Source: Lanius collurio
Lineage: Eukaryota > Chordata > Aves > Passeriformes > Laniidae
Assembly (NCBI GenBank): GCA_020086605.1
Contig: JACBWW010000008.1
Span: forward strand, 21,513,583-21,577,582
Direction: 5' to 3'
DNA length: 64,000 bases
Both the position numbers and the translations under genes were made by a program. Position 1 is the stretch's first letter. The number at the start of each line of letters is the position of its first letter. Shown piece by piece: positions 11,591 through 25,700 of the stretch. Under the pieces are notes generated by a model, which was given only the letters and a program-made list of their open reading frames with translations, was not told the DNA's origin and did no database searches.

Positions 11591-14500
11591 CAGATTTTAC
11601 TCAGCATTCTTGGGAAGGACAAACAACTAGACCTTTTAAAAGGCAAACAAGAAAAAAAAGTGTATTCCTGACACTGCCAAAGGTTCCCTATTCACAATCA
11701 TTTTTGGTAGAGATTAAATCATATGGATTTTTATATATACTTCTTTTTTATGTCATATCATTTTGCTCGAAGAAAGATAAAACTGGCTAGTTTTTAGGGC
11801 AAGTTTCTTCTTTCTTTGAGGGAAAGAGGGCTAGGGTTTGAAACTTTCCTTGAAAGGGTGCAATGCTACCTCCCTAGGACCTGCTACTTCATAAATTGTG
11901 TAATTTTCCTCAAATGCATATGGAGTTTAAACACCTTCAAAGAGTGCTCTAATCCAGAGTAGATGTTCACCTAGTTAAAAGAAAAAAAAAAATCCAGCAG
12001 GTACTATTAGATGCCAGCTACATGCTCCAAGTCCAAAACAAGAAGCTTTCTCTGGGTGATGCAAATGACATGTCTGAGTTCAGAGTGCCCAGCAGGAAAG
12101 TGTGGAGGTCAGCATGAGTGGTATTGTCTTGTTTACATGTTTCACACTGTAACTTCTCAAAACTGAAGAAACTGAGACCCTGAAAAATATTGGTATTCTT
12201 ATGTTTAAAGCAGTAAAGTTATTGTTCATATGGAAACACAATATAGTGATAAACCAAGTCTTCCACTTCTGCATGCATGTTTCCAACAAGTTTGTCTCAG
12301 AATGCCAAATTTAAATAATTAACCAGAAAAGAACAGAACTGTTGCTTTAAGAATAAACACCATGCATGTATATTCTTCATGACACTGTAATAAAGGAGCC
12401 TCAGCTCTAGCCTGATATATCAAATATATCTTGCAGTAAAGATGTGAGAGTTGCAGACTGTTCAAGCCCAGCTTCATGTCCCCATCTCCCAGAAACTTCA
12501 GTCCCCTAATACCTTGCTTGTGCAAACTGTTTTGAGGCTGTTGAGCAGGTTTGTCCTCCTGGCCAGCCCTGGGCCTTTTTGTAGTCCTGCAAAACACTGG
12601 AACATCCTCCTATGCCTGATCTTTAGCAGAAGGCCATTGCAAGTAATTTCTCTGCTTAATCCTTTCTTCATGTAAAATGCTTTTACAGAAAGAATTCTGT
12701 GTTTTCTGTGTCTGGATATCTCTGGATACAAGAGAAAGAAACAGCAGAAACTAATTATGTTCTTGGATAAGACCAAATACACATGACACAGTTTTAAATA
12801 TTCTTTATCCCAAAGAACTTGACCTTTTTGTCACAACTTTCTACAGACGTCTCCATATGCTAATTCTAATGGTAGAGTTTTATCAAAATACTTAACAGCC
12901 AGTAACATTGCAATTCAGTTTAGTTAAGTTCTTGAAGTACACATCAAAACTGACAAGTGGAAAAACATGACCTCTTCTTCAAATGTGTCAGTCAGCATTT
13001 AAACCAATACTCTGTGAGAAATCCTTCCCCTGCCTTATTTCTAGATTGTGTCACAAGTCACGCATTTTCTTCCACTGTCTGATGTAGAAGATGGTGTGCC
13101 TGCCATGATTTTAAGAGGGGTTTTTGAGTAATTTCATCATTAGTTCATTACCATGTTCATGGGCTCTTCACTTCTCATTTCTGAGACTGGAATAGTCTTG
13201 TTTTCTTTGAAGACTGACTTTAGAGGTCCCTTCCACACTTCTGTGTGTATGAAGTTGTCATTCTGTCCTTCAGCTGGTCTTTCCCTAGCTGCAAGGGATT
13301 GACCCCCAAACTATCAAAGGATATTTTTGTCATGATCACATCTGAAAAAAGATGAAGATAGAAAGTTAGTGAAGTACTCATGAGGTCAGAGGTCTTCAGA
13401 GCTTCCAGGATAACAGTTTGCTAAATGTATGTCTGATGTTTGAATATTGAACTGGAGGCATCACTCACACAGGTGTTTGAACAGCAACTGTTTCACACCG
13501 TTGAAAGATCAAGCAGAGTCAAAAAAACGCTGCTCTTCTACTGTAAAAAAGCATTCATTAAAGAACTCTGGTCACCCTAAAGAACAGTGTTACTCTAACG
13601 GGGTTAAACATATGCTTTATTTAAGATGTAAACATAATGGCACCTTCCATGAAGACTGGAAGATTTTGTCTCCTGTATTGTTTGTTTCTGCTAGTCTGTT
13701 TCCACCTTTTGAGTTGTAGAAGCAGAAAAAACACTTTGAGGCAATAGCACATCAACATATTAGCACCTTTCTGATTCATATTAGTATGTCTTCCTGATGG
13801 CTCTTTTTGCTGTTTTTCAGAGGAGGTTACTCTTGCTCTTGTCTCCTTTAAATTCTTTTAAAAGCACCTTGTCCAAATTTCAGGTCTTTTCTCAAGACTT
13901 AGTTCTTTCATTTGCTGTTTGTAATTATATTTGTGAATTTTTCTTGTTTGGTAAAACAGTACCATAGATCCCTACAAGAATGTCATTAGAGTGTCCTTAA
14001 ATTCCAGCATGGATCTCTATTGTGAATAAAAAAAATTGACTGTGAGGAAGGGGAGTTACAAAGAATTTAAAGTGGTAATAATCTTCAATATGGTTGCCAG
14101 TACAAAAATATTGATTGGTAGATTAATATAAATATTAAAAGAGAACTATACCATCTTACACTGAATATGGACTAGAGCATATATCTGTTTTAATACAGTA
14201 TAGGAAATTTTTACTTATTTATTCATACTTAGATAGCTTGTGTGTGCAGTAGGTAGTATCTTAATGTATTTCAATGCAATTACCAGAGTTGTGAGCTTTA
14301 AAAAACAATTTTGGAAGGGGCACCTTTCCAGAAAGTTTTTAGGTCTTCAACAGTGAAGGAAAAACAGTTAATTTAGAGAAATTTTTTCAGAAATAAAACC
14401 CTCAGTTCATGGAAGTCATATGCTTTAATTTGTTCTCATAAGAATCCATGGATTCATTATTCTGGAGTTTTTGCCAGAGATGTGTTGGGAGTGTGTGAAT

Positions 14501-14799
14501 ATCTTGCATGTAAAATACTGAAGTATTATCAGTATTAAAGTGACAATTGTTCTGCTTCTAAAATATTTCTACTTTCTTCAGCATACCTCTTTGGGTAGAG
14601 TTTTCGAGTTTGATTTCTGGTTTAGGAGGGAAGGACATTTTGCATTGTGATTAATTTTTTTGTTTGTTTGTTTCCAGAACAACTCAGTGTTTAGTTAACA
14701 AGCCATACTTTATGTGGAAACTGTTAGCAAGTGGAGAACCATTCTACTTAATAACATTTTCCACAACCAAAAGGTGGTAAAGGAACACCTGCTCCTTAG
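11591..14799. other. Non-coding stretch with short poly(A) tracts
   Basis: No gene supported. Open frames of 60-94 codons at 12080-12782 and 13447-13719 overlap each other on both strands and carry no family motif. A slightly GC-richer patch lies at 12420-12620. A TTTG microsatellite of three to four units sits near 14660. Confidence 0.55.
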
Positions 14800-15560
14800 G
14801 CTGGCAGGTGGCACCAAACTAAGGGGACCAGCTGACACTCTGGAGAGCAGGGCTGCTGTCCAGGGTCATGCTGGAGGAATGGACCTTGTGCAGTTCATCA
14901 TTAAGAAAAGCCAAGATCTGCCCCTGGTAAGCCAAGAGGGCAAAGGCAACAGTGCAGGCTGCACACCAGCAGCATGCAGCACTAGGAGTGCAGCCAGGAG
15001 GTGGAGGGATGAGAGGACTCACCTTGAATTGACCCATTTTGGACCACACCTAGATACTGCCTCCTCTGATTTAGGGTCGCCAGTTCAGGAGAGACATCAC
15101 CAGACTAGTGTGAGACAGTAGAGACCCATCAGGACTCTCAAGGACCTGACCACCTGCACTGTGATGTGGCCCTGAGGGACAGGGCTGCCACAGCATGGAG
15201 AAAGGAAGGCTTTGAGGGCACCTCAGAGTATCTTTCCGCCTATGACCTGCATGTTGGAGGGACAGATGCAGGCTCTTGACAACCTGATGGTATCGTGAGA
15301 AACAGTAGGCATACGTTAAAACATGACAAATTCAGACTGGGGACAAAGGGAAGCCCTTTCTCTCATGGAGACATCCCAGAGTGGAGTGGGTTTCCCAGAG
15401 AATCAGAGTAGTCTATATCCTTGGAAGTCTTGAACACCAGGGCTGAGAAAGCCCTGAGACAAATGGTTCAATCTTCTCAGTGGTGGCTCTCAGGCAGAAC
15501 TGTTGGTAGAAGCTTGGATAGGAGATCTCCTGACACCTTTTCCAACTGGAATTTATCCAC
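14800..15560 (+). mobile_element. CR1 LINE, 3' end of ORF2 plus 3' UTR, sense, degraded
   Basis: GGCACCAAACTAAGGGGACC at 14810 onward matches the CR1 ORF2 block that reads DTKLSGAVDTLEGRAA; here it reads GTKLRGPADTLESRAA. Next come GGAGGAATGGACC, GTGCAGTTCATC and CTGCCCCTGG, then a degraded 3' part with GGTTTCCCAGAGA and CTTGGATAGGAGATCTCCTGA, like the GGACTAGATGATCTCCTGA at CR1 3' ends. It ends near CAACTGGAATTTATCC without a clear ATTCTGTG tail. A frame from 14714 is open for 135 codons only because part of the dead ORF2 happens to stay open. There are many indels, so this is an old copy. Confidence 0.85.
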
Positions 15561-15707
15561 ATTAGGAGGACAACAACAACTGAACTTCTTCTTCCCTGAA
15601 GAAGCAGTGATGAAAGGATGGAAGAAGAAACTGTTTCCAAAGGCAGCTTCCACATTTGGATAACAGCCAAGACAGAGCTTTTACATCAGCGCTTTTCTGT
15701 GAATGCC

Positions 15708-15810
15708 CAGATGAGACAGAAGGTTCCACAAATGTACTTGCTGGTTCAGCCTTGTTCCCTGTACCATTTGAAAATTAAGTGCATTTTCAAAAGGAAAACT
15801 TTGCACATTA
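15708..15810 (+). repeat. Unidentified dispersed repeat, copy A
   Basis: This segment is about 88% identical over its first 51 bases to the reverse complement of 17290-17388. The shared core includes TGTACTTGCTGGTTCAGCC and the block GTGCATTTTCAAAAGGA. Both copies read RQKxPQxYLLVQPxSL in their own sense, so the source may once have been coding. I do not recognise the family; it could be a fragment of an old LINE, endogenous retrovirus or DNA transposon. Confidence 0.8.
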
Positions 15811-16318
15811 GAATGTACTTTGATGCTTTGGGCTACATTGGCATTTCTAAGCACCCACTTTGTAGAACAATATAGCTGGATGACGAACTGAGGGTTGTTG
15901 GATGACTGATGTTTGTATTGAGTAAACACAAATAATGTAATATGAAATAACCTAAATAGTGTTAGCAAAATTTTTATGCATAACAGACTAATATGAATGA
16001 AAAACACTTGGGGAAAAGCAAATATATAAAATAGGAAATTGATATTCCTTTACTTTTAAAAGTTAATTGAACTACATGAAACAAACCACTGTTATTTTCA
16101 ATGTAAAAATTATGATACGTATGAATTATGTATTTATGTACATTAAACAATGGTATAGCTCCTAATTAAGATATTCTTTAGTCTCCTATGAAGACAATTT
16201 GGCAAGCATTGAAAAAACAGAATGAGGTATTTTGTGATATATTATCTCCTAGAAATTCGCTGTAGATTATTCGCATAAATCATGCTCTCCTGCATTTCAT
16301 ACAGTATACTCAGTACCT

Positions 16319-16379
16319 AAAAGGTATATATATTATATATAAATATAATATATATATCAATATATATATATATATTTAT
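16319..16379. repeat. AT dinucleotide-rich low-complexity tract
   Basis: A run of TATATA units with interruptions, about 60 bases. A second A-rich tract follows at 16556-16595. Both are simple sequence. Apart from them, 15811-17289 shows no recognisable element or gene. Confidence 0.9.
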
Positions 16380-17289
16380 GCAGTAAAAACAATGAACAGT
16401 TCTCTGCAGTTTCTGCTGTTTCTTCAGGGTTTTTTCTTCAGGTCCTCCTGAGTGGCACACATCTTTGAAACATTACTAAATCTTAAACTTTAAACCTCAT
16501 TTGCTGTATTTTTTGAATCTTTTGAATACAGTGTTATTTCTTGCAAAGATATAATTTAAAAAAAAAATAAGAAAAGAAAAAAAATAAAGCTAAACTACTA
16601 CATTATTAGGAAAAAAAAACCCAAATATTTTTGTGTATCTGTACTGCCCCATCAGAGAATGACAGTATATTGCAAAGATATATTTGGTGTCTGAGATAAG
16701 GATAGAAAACCTCAAAGCACCTGATAAGGTGTTTATCATCTCAACACTTTTCTAGTTGACATTCAAAAAGGGTTTTTTTTTCTTCAAAAGACCAATATTT
16801 AAAGGGTGTTGATTTATGTAAATCAATAATTTATCAACTTGTTCTCTTTCTTTGCTGCCAACCAGATGCTTCTAGGCTTGCACTGCCAGACGATGTCAGC
16901 TGCAAAGCATAATGGCCTTGTGCTTCATGTAGAAATAAGAACATAAATATTTAAAAAAATTTGCTACAGGAAGTGAGGGGGAGTTAGGTTGGGGGTGAGA
17001 CATTTTGCTGGTTTTCTGTGAGAGTACTGCAGGTCTACATATTTTATAGGCTGGTTTTATCAGAAGTGGAGGCAGGGACATTTCAGTCTGATTTTTATCT
17101 CCTAACAAGACTGACAGACCCAAGTCTTTTCATGGCAATTTGTTGAAGACATCTGGTGAAGCTTTCTAGGGGATGAACACACAGCAGAGTGTTTCTCTGG
17201 TGTCAGTTGGCATGGCAACTAGTAAAAGACTATTCAACATCCATAGGTTTCAAAAAGGTTGAAGCCTAGTTGAAAATCCATTTGGGCTC

Positions 17290-17388
17290 CTATCTGCAAA
17301 ATTCTCCTTTTGAAAATGCACTAAACCTAATTTCAGGGAACCAGGCTGAACCAGTAAGTACAATTGTGGAGCCTTCTGCCTCAAATAA
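17290..17388 (-). repeat. Unidentified dispersed repeat, copy B (inverted relative to copy A)
   Basis: On the minus strand this matches 15708-15810, with the shared blocks GGTTCAGCCTGGTTCCCTG and GTGCATTTTCAAAAGGA. The minus-strand frame reads RQKAPQLYLLVQPGSL, corresponding to RQKVPQMYLLVQPCSL in copy A. The copies are about 1.5 kb apart and face opposite ways. Confidence 0.8.
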
Positions 17389-19400
17389 TTTCCAAAGCAC
17401 AGTATTAACGATTCCAGGAAGCAGAGACCTGAGATGATAGACAGCATTACTGGCACTGTACAAAACAGAATATTACCAGAAGGCTGGTAAAGACTGCTGA
17501 AGCCTGGGGGTATTACAGGGAAAGATGAGATGAGACAGAGGGGAGGAAAAAATACTGTTATCAAAGTTTAATACAGTAATTATAATGAGTCACCACAGGC
17601 AAATGACTGATTATGCTTCATCTTTATATATTAAATAACATAAAGTTTAGTCTATACAGGCACTCCACTCCCTTCTTGGCAAGATCATATCACTCAAACA
17701 AACCCAACAGCAACACAATACAGATTGCTTATTTTAAGAGACTGGCATAGGAAAATAATATCTTGAAAAGTAGAATTCACATGTTCTGCACAAAAACCCC
17801 ATAAAAATCACCACATAAAAAATACTAAGTGCATTGTCTTTGATAGATAACTTTGTGAATATTGAGAATGTGCCCCCCTAAGTGTTGTTTTCCCATAGTT
17901 ATTAGCCTAATCATTAATCTCTACAATGCCAGTACAGGATATGACTTTTAAGGAAAAATATATTTGGAGTTTGTTTTTTTCTGGAACCCATCCCTTCACA
18001 AATACAAGTGTCTTGACAGCTGTTGCAACTCTGTAGAGACACTTTCTAGATTTAAAATGGTTTATATAATGGATTACATGGGAGCATGCTATACCTGGAG
18101 CTGTAACTGGAGAACCATGTCGAAGACAAGTGTGGATCATCTCAAGGTGCAAGTTTGGTTATGGAAACATGATATTCTTTCATTTCTTTCATGTCAGTGT
18201 AAACAAAATAGGAACAACCAGTTAAAAGAGTCCTTCTAGGATAGAAAACTTCTGTCTGTGCTCTTTACAAGTAGTACAACAGGACTGTAGGAAGACGTTT
18301 TCATGGGGCAGAGGACTGTTGAATACGTAGTGCCTATATATTCTTCCCTCTTTTCAGAAGAAGTATAGTGGTACACCATAAAAATCCAGTATAAACACAT
18401 CATTGGAAGCTTCTGCTTTCGGTGTGTTTGGGACTATACATTAAATCAGTAAAACAAGAATTTCTGTAGGGAGAGTATCTGTGTGTATCTGTGCTTTTAC
18501 TTCCCTTTTCAGAAGGTTTTTTTTTGCCTGCTACTATACTAGATAGGTTATTTTGGAATTTACCAGTGTGATATACTTTCTCCTTAAATAAAAATTTTTA
18601 AATGTATAAGAAATTGATTACTGAGTCTGTGTACAAAATGCTAGGTTTCAGTTTCCCCTTTACCTGGACCTCCTCAGGAAACCAGATGTAAACCTTAACA
18701 AGGGTTATCCAGGTTAAATACTATTGCAGTAAACTGTACAGCAATGGGTAATCTGGCTCTAATTAAAGTTAAAACTTTTTCCTCTTCCCTGCCCCCAAAA
18801 CTTTGCCTGTGATCTTTTCTAATTTATAGCAGGGAATAAAACAGAATTCCTACCAAATCTATTGTTCCTCACCCCAAATTATGATTATATATTCTTGACT
18901 GTGATAAAGTGACAAATATGCCTACATTTATGTATGAATTTAAAAGTTGAAGTAGAAGCACAAAGTTGATCTTTTTCTCACTAATGAAATTAATTACATT
19001 TGATATCTTAATATAGTTGCTCTGTGAGTTGATATGGATTGTTTCAGTGAGATGTCTCTTCAACCAGACATCCAGTCCCCAGTATTTCACTTCACTGTTT
19101 TGGATCTATGTAGATGGCTGAGATGAGATAGATTCAGTCTATAACTACATGTTATTGTAGTACTCTAGCAGTGAGTTCTTTTATTAAATATTAAGTTGGC
19201 AGAAATTGTTATTTTGGTGCTTTCTTTCTTGGGACACAAATACAAGATCATGTGTGTTATGAGAGGAACAGTGAGAGCTGGTCCACCCTGATATCCTATT
19301 GATGTATTTTTAGAAGCAAAGGAACAATGGCTGTGGGTACTGTTTACATGAGGCTCTAGTACACTTCATTTCAGGAGGGAGTGAAGTTTGGTACCCAATT
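17389..19400. other. Non-coding stretch
   Basis: No gene or recognisable element. Open frames of up to 91 codons at 17907-18239 run on both strands over the same bases and have no recognisable product. Confidence 0.55.
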
Positions 19401-19770
19401 CACAGAATCACAGAATTGCTGAGTTTGGAAGGGACCTCCAAGACCATCTGATCCATCCACCCAATGATGAATCCCTTAGAACATGCTACTCAGGATTGTG
19501 TCCAGACAGTTTTTGAAGACCTTCATGGATTTTGCAGCCTCTCTGGGTAACCTGCTCCAACAGTAGGTCACCCTCACAGCAAAAATTGTTTCCTGGTGTT
19601 CAGAGGAAACCTCCTGTGTCTGTGCTTTTTGCTTTTTGTCCATCCATTGAAGTACACTGAAAAGAGTCTGGCCTGTTTACTTTGCACCTTTCTTTCAGGT
19701 TTTTGTAAATCTTGGTAAGATTTCCCCTTTCATATTCACTGTTCCCAGAGCCTGTGCTCCCCTGAGGGTG
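19401..19770 (-). mobile_element. CR1 LINE 3' end with bird-type tail, minus strand
   Basis: Two copies of CACAGAAT at 19401-19416 are the reverse complement of the CR1 tail ATTCTGTG. They are followed by TTTGGAAGGGACCTCCAAGA, CCTCTCTGGGTAACCTGCTCC, CACCCTCACAGCAAA and GAAAAGAGTCTGGCCTG in the order expected for antisense CR1. Similarity fades near 19770, so this is a 5'-truncated insertion of about 370 bp. The intact tail octamers and clear matches suggest it is younger than the other CR1 pieces here. Confidence 0.93.
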
Positions 19771-22700
19771 TATTTCCTTGCCTTTTAATTCAGTGAGAAG
19801 AAGCCTGCTTGCATTTACATTATTTAGCTCTTTTTAAGAGCGAATACTTAGCAAGCACTCTGAAAACATACCTGAAAGCATACTGAATACCATTCTGAAA
19901 GCATACTGAAATCAGTATGGCTGAAGATAGTCCTGTCCTAGATGCAAGAGAAGATAATGACAAGGACTTAAAAATGTTTAGCGTCTGTTACAGGAGTGAC
20001 TGCAGATGTTAGCTGGTTGGTTTTTTTCCCTATTTCTATTTTGGGGGCAATAAAATTTAGTTTAGTCATCAATAGTTTTGAGCTTTGAATAGCCCCTCAT
20101 GTGCCCCAGCATTTCCAGTGAACAGATAGACAGTGACCTGAAAGTGAATCCAATTAGATGTCATTTCATCTTTTCTGTTTCATGTCTTGAGCATGTAGCA
20201 GCATAAATTCTATATCAAGGAGAAAACACCCTGATTTCCCACAACATACCTATTTTCTTTGTCAGGTAAATCAATGCATTTATCTTTACAAGATGCTGTA
20301 TTTTGAGGAAACAAGCACCTTGTTTCAAATTGAGTGATCCATGCTGAAGGTAGCCCCTGGGCTTCATCCTCCACAGATATGTGAACAGCCCATCTACTGT
20401 AACTACTTTGCAATGCCTGTAGGTACAGCATTTGTTCAGTTACAGTTCCTCTTTTGATCAGTTCTTATCCTCTGTATGAAAATACCAGCATGCTGTTAGG
20501 AGAGCAGCTGTAAGGAGTGTGTTACACCAGTCTGAATTCCTTGTTAGCTCAAAAAATACTAAAAATTTGAGAGGCATTAATTAAAGAGGGAGGGGTGTGG
20601 GAGGCTTAGGGAGAAAGAAAGACATTAAAACATCTAGTTTTATGCTTTAAATGGTGATTAAACTTCATTTGCCCTTTTTGTTGTTCTTCAGTGTCAATAC
20701 AATTGATTTACTACATTTCAGAAAAGGGATTCTAGTTTTATTCCTTCTATCTTTTTCTTTGTGTACATCAAAGTATTAGATTCAATTTTGATGCAAACTT
20801 TCTTTCAAGATGTGCCTATTACAATCCATGAACTGGAACCACTAAGTGAAAAATTAAACTGAATATATGTATTATTTGAGTGATCTTCTGTGATATTATT
20901 GCAAAGCCTTAATAAATCGCCTGCGGGAGGTTGCCTATTTTTATCTTGGTTTCTGCAGCTGTAAGGGATGTTGCTTTATCACTGAAGAAATAGCAGAATT
21001 GTTATTATTTAATTATTTAAACATTTATGACTTGATAAATATTTTACAGACACATTAAAATTATACGTCATCTTTAGACAGCTTAACTTTGATTGGTTAC
21101 TGATTAATAACTGAACAAGTAACTGGCCTTCAACATAAAATATACAGATTACTTAAATAAATTCTGTTTTCAGAATATCCATTATCTAATCATGGGTGAT
21201 TTAACAAAATGATTTAGAAGAGCAACCAGACTTAAACAAAATTGACCCTCCTAAAAATCCTTCAACTACAGATGGTGATTTCTAACCAATCATGGCAGAG
21301 AGAAGCTATTACTTTATTCTACAAATAAAAGCATACTTTAAAGGTTAAATAAAAGTGAATGGTATAACTCACTCCAGTGAATTCTTCCCAGCTTACTCCC
21401 CCAGATGCAACTGCTCTCCATTTTAAACCCAGACTTCATTTTTAATTAATACATATCAAGCTGTTCTTAACCTGTTTTCAACACAGTACTCCCAGTCACA
21501 CTTTAAACTTCAGATATCCTTTAATAAAAATAAGCTGTGTTAAGATCTCAGACAGCTCAGGCAGCCACATACAGTCATTGTTTTCTGTTCCAAATCAAAA
21601 AAGTGTGCTATATAGTAAATCTCTTTTTGCTGTGACCCTTCGTAAAATGTTAACTGAAAAGCTTAGGTCTGATAGACTCAAAGTGCTATGTGATCACATA
21701 GGCTGTACTGCTACTCTGAGGCTTGCAACCAGGCGCAGCATCAGAAACTGGATGAAGTGAAATTTTGCCTTGGAGCCTGACAGATTTTGGGTGACTAGAG
21801 CATGCCAAAACCAGACAGAGCCAAAGCCCTCATTCCCTCTGTGAATTTGGCTTTAAAACTAGGTTGAGGGGGAATTCCAAGCTCTAAAGCAGAACTGAAA
21901 TATCCAAACCAAGCCAAACCATACCAAACCAAAAAAAAAAAAAAAAAAAAATATTTAAAAATCCTTCAGTCTGTAATCACAGAAATGGCCAAACTAATAA
22001 TTTTTATTCATGATCTGTTTCTTGCAACCACCAGGAATTTATGTCCTGACTAGGATCCAGCAACCTGGTCTTCTTAGCAAAATTTTCATGTGAAAGGACT
22101 CATCTGCCCAATTGAAGGTCTCCACAGAGAGCAGATAATCAGCTCAAGTAGTACTAAACAGTTATTCAGATCTACCCTAAGAATACCCTTAGCTGGTGGA
22201 TTGGCCTGTCTGTCAGGGAACTGGAATTCAGGCAAGTAGACTTCTGAAACACTTAGAAACCTGGAGCAGTGGACGTGAAATTTTGCAACAATCTCAACTT
22301 TCTCAGTTTCACTAAAGGCACACTCAGGCAGAGACCTCCTTCCCTGGACGTTTTAACAACTGCTTGGCCTGGCAAAACAGCATCTCATAATAAGAGTGTT
22401 ATGAGGAAACCTTTGTTACTGTCATTGATGAAACATTTATTACTGCAATTGCCACTGCTATTAGTAATAGATTTTGCTTAGTTATCCAAATATTCTATAA
22501 TTTACGCGTAGTGCAACTTGATTTGAAGCAGCTGCTTTTAATTCCTGTTAAATGTATGAGATATAATTTATCATCATAATATATATTATTATAAAATTAT
22601 GTTGACATTTCAAATTTTCCCCAGTTTTTAACATGCATATAATCAATTAATTTTAACACTCAATGTTTCAAGATATTCACAAGGTACTTGAGTTTTACAA

Positions 22701-25700
22701 AGCAACAGAAAATAATAGGTGAATGCACCTAAGCATCTTTGGCTGTTGAAAGCTAAACCAATTAAAATGAAAACTAAATATAAGATTTATATTTTTGATA
22801 TGTTTAGTCATTGTAACAACCTAGAGAGAATTTTGGCAAATTCATAATCACCTGAAGCCAAGATGTCAACATAGACTTTATCTATTTTCCTTCCACTAGG
22901 TCCCATATATGGGATAATGCTCATCAAATGGTGATTCTCTGTCTTATATAAGGCATGAAGAAAAATTAGTTATCACTACCAGTCATTATTAAAAAATACA
23001 AGTTTATTACTAGAAAATATATTTTAATTAATATGATGTATAAATGTATCTGTCTGTGGTGTTATTTAAGCCCTATGTTGTAGTTTCTAGTTTGGACTTG
23101 GATGCCTAGTTTGGCAAAGAAGTTCTGGGGTGATGTTTCTAATGCAGTTCCCAGGGCTTCCAGAGAGCAAGGGACTTACATGAGGTTGTGATTCACCTTA
23201 AAGATGCAGTAGATTACTTCTTGGATTTAACAAATGTATGAAATAAGATTTCAGTGAAGGTAATGATAAGATTAATTCTGGGTAAAGAAATTGTTTCATC
23301 TCAAATGCCTTTGAGTTTTACTTTATCTTCAGCTTCATCAATCTTTATATCAAATCCTGAAAGATCTGACATTTCATATTCAGCAAGTCAAAGTGTACAA
23401 TAACTACATTAAGATGATTTTATATACACACACACACACACACACACAAAGACATATATATATATATGTCTTTGTGTGTGTGTGTATATATATATTTATA
23501 TATAACTAAGAATAAATGTAGGGGGATAAATAGAAAACAGGATGAAATACAAAACGTTGTTGTCAAAGGTAGATCATGTCAGATAACCCTGCTCTCCTGG
23601 CTTTTAAATGGCAGTTGACAGAGGAAATGTGTTCTATGTAGTCAGTCTAGATTTCACTAAAGCATTTGATAGGGTGTCACAAGGGAAATTACCAATTGAA
23701 TTTGATAATATGAGGCTAGTACGAGAACTTTTTAAAGTGGATAAGAAGAGCTAAGTGGGAGGTGATAATGGATTATGCTGTGAAGCGAATTACTAGCTTG
23801 GAAAAATATAATGCCATGAGTAACCTGTGGACCCATTTTGAGACCAGGCTTATTAAATATATCCCCAATGCCACGGGCAAACCTAGATTGTTAATAGTGT
23901 TTTCTGACAGTAATTTTGCAGGGCATCATCAATACAAGACTCTATTGAACCATCATAAGAGAAAAATAGCATGATGAATAGTATGATGGAGATGGAATTA
24001 CTTGCATTGTCACAGAAAACCCGAGGACATACACATTTTCAAAAGCTGATTGCACTGAAGAATGTATAGAGAAAAACAGACAGAAATATGTGTATTTTAA
24101 AAAGGTAAGAAGTGCACTCAGGACTGGAATCAAGACTAACAAGACTGATTGTGAGGACCCAATGGCCTTCAGTGTAACTTGGTTTGGGCTGTGTAGAATC
24201 TCGGTTAGAAAGTTGCTTATTGTTAGAGTAGATATTCTCAGGAACACATATTTCAGTTTGTTTTCAACCTAAAAATCATCTAGTCTGCACACTCTACATA
24301 AGGTCCACAACACAAACCAGAGAACGCTAAGAAAGCACAATCAGTTTTGTTCAAACATACATCCCATGTCTAGGAATATACCAAGAATTTGTCTAACTTA
24401 TATTGAGAAAATTGCATTTATTTCCATTAAATACATAAGAAAATGGATGTAGAAACTTTTTTTTTAAAGGATATTCATACAAAAAAAAGTAAGTATAAAA
24501 CAAAATAAAAAAAATAATCTTAAACTAGAGAAATTTTCTAATTATAGAAATGTAAGGTTAAAGTAAGATCAGAAGATATAGGTTTTCAGATCACATAATG
24601 CATCCTACTTTAAACCTCTGTGAACTTCATCCATCATAACCTCTGGGAAATAGGAACAGAATTTCCAAGGACTTCACTGCAGCAGAAAGACACCAAAGCT
24701 AGCTCTCTCAGATATTATTTTATATCTTTTTTGACTTAAAGTTAAGGCAGAAGAATGTGAACATGGGTGAAAGGTAATAAGTAATTTAGCAACTGTATTT
24801 TTTCAAATTTTCTTCAAGTGAAAATTTTCTGTTTTATGTTCAGCTGCAATGTGACTTCAGCTCAAGGTAGATCATACTGATCTATATTGAAAAGTTCAGT
24901 CACAATAAAAATTTTTGAAGAAGTACAGTCACCTGTCCTCAAACTGCTGAATCTTTTGGTCTGTTGAACTCTGTCCTCCTAATTGTAAAAATGTTTCAGT
25001 TGTTACTTTGCTATATTACATTGAAAAATCTAAGCTTGTTACATTGGAGGAGCAAGAACTGAAAGATATAAACCAGATATAGGCCAAACTCATTGTACTG
25101 TTGCTCGAGAGAGGAAAGTTTCTTAGCCTTAGAGAAGAGACACAAAATTCTGCTCATAGGGCATATATGTCTTGATATATTTGGAAAATAATTTACTGAT
25201 AAGAAGGCACCTACGAACTTATCTGTGTTACCCAAAATGTAAGAGAAGGGAGCCTAAATAAATCTACTTTCCTAATACATTATCAGTATACACTACATGC
25301 ATGTATATACATATTGAGCATAATAACTGTATCTATCTACTATGCATATTATTGCTATGCACTTCTCTTTGCTGGTCAATTTATATTTCATATCTTTTAC
25401 CTAGGGATTTGTTCTTGGGAGAAAAGGACTACTCAGTCCATTAGCTGATCTGAATTTATGATGATTAATTCCTTGATGTTCAGCCATGACAGGAATTACT
25501 CTGCTCTAATGAGTAATAAATGTGGATAAGTCATGTGTCCCTATGGATTTCTTGGCCAGAAATTACATTTAGAAGAAGGCTAATTGTCTAAAATTTATCC
25601 AAATTCAATACAAATTTTATTGCCGCTAATTGCCTTTCTAGGTTTTGCAGCATTAAAGATATTTAAATGTATTTGTCACAGCACTTCTCTGAGTGTGTAA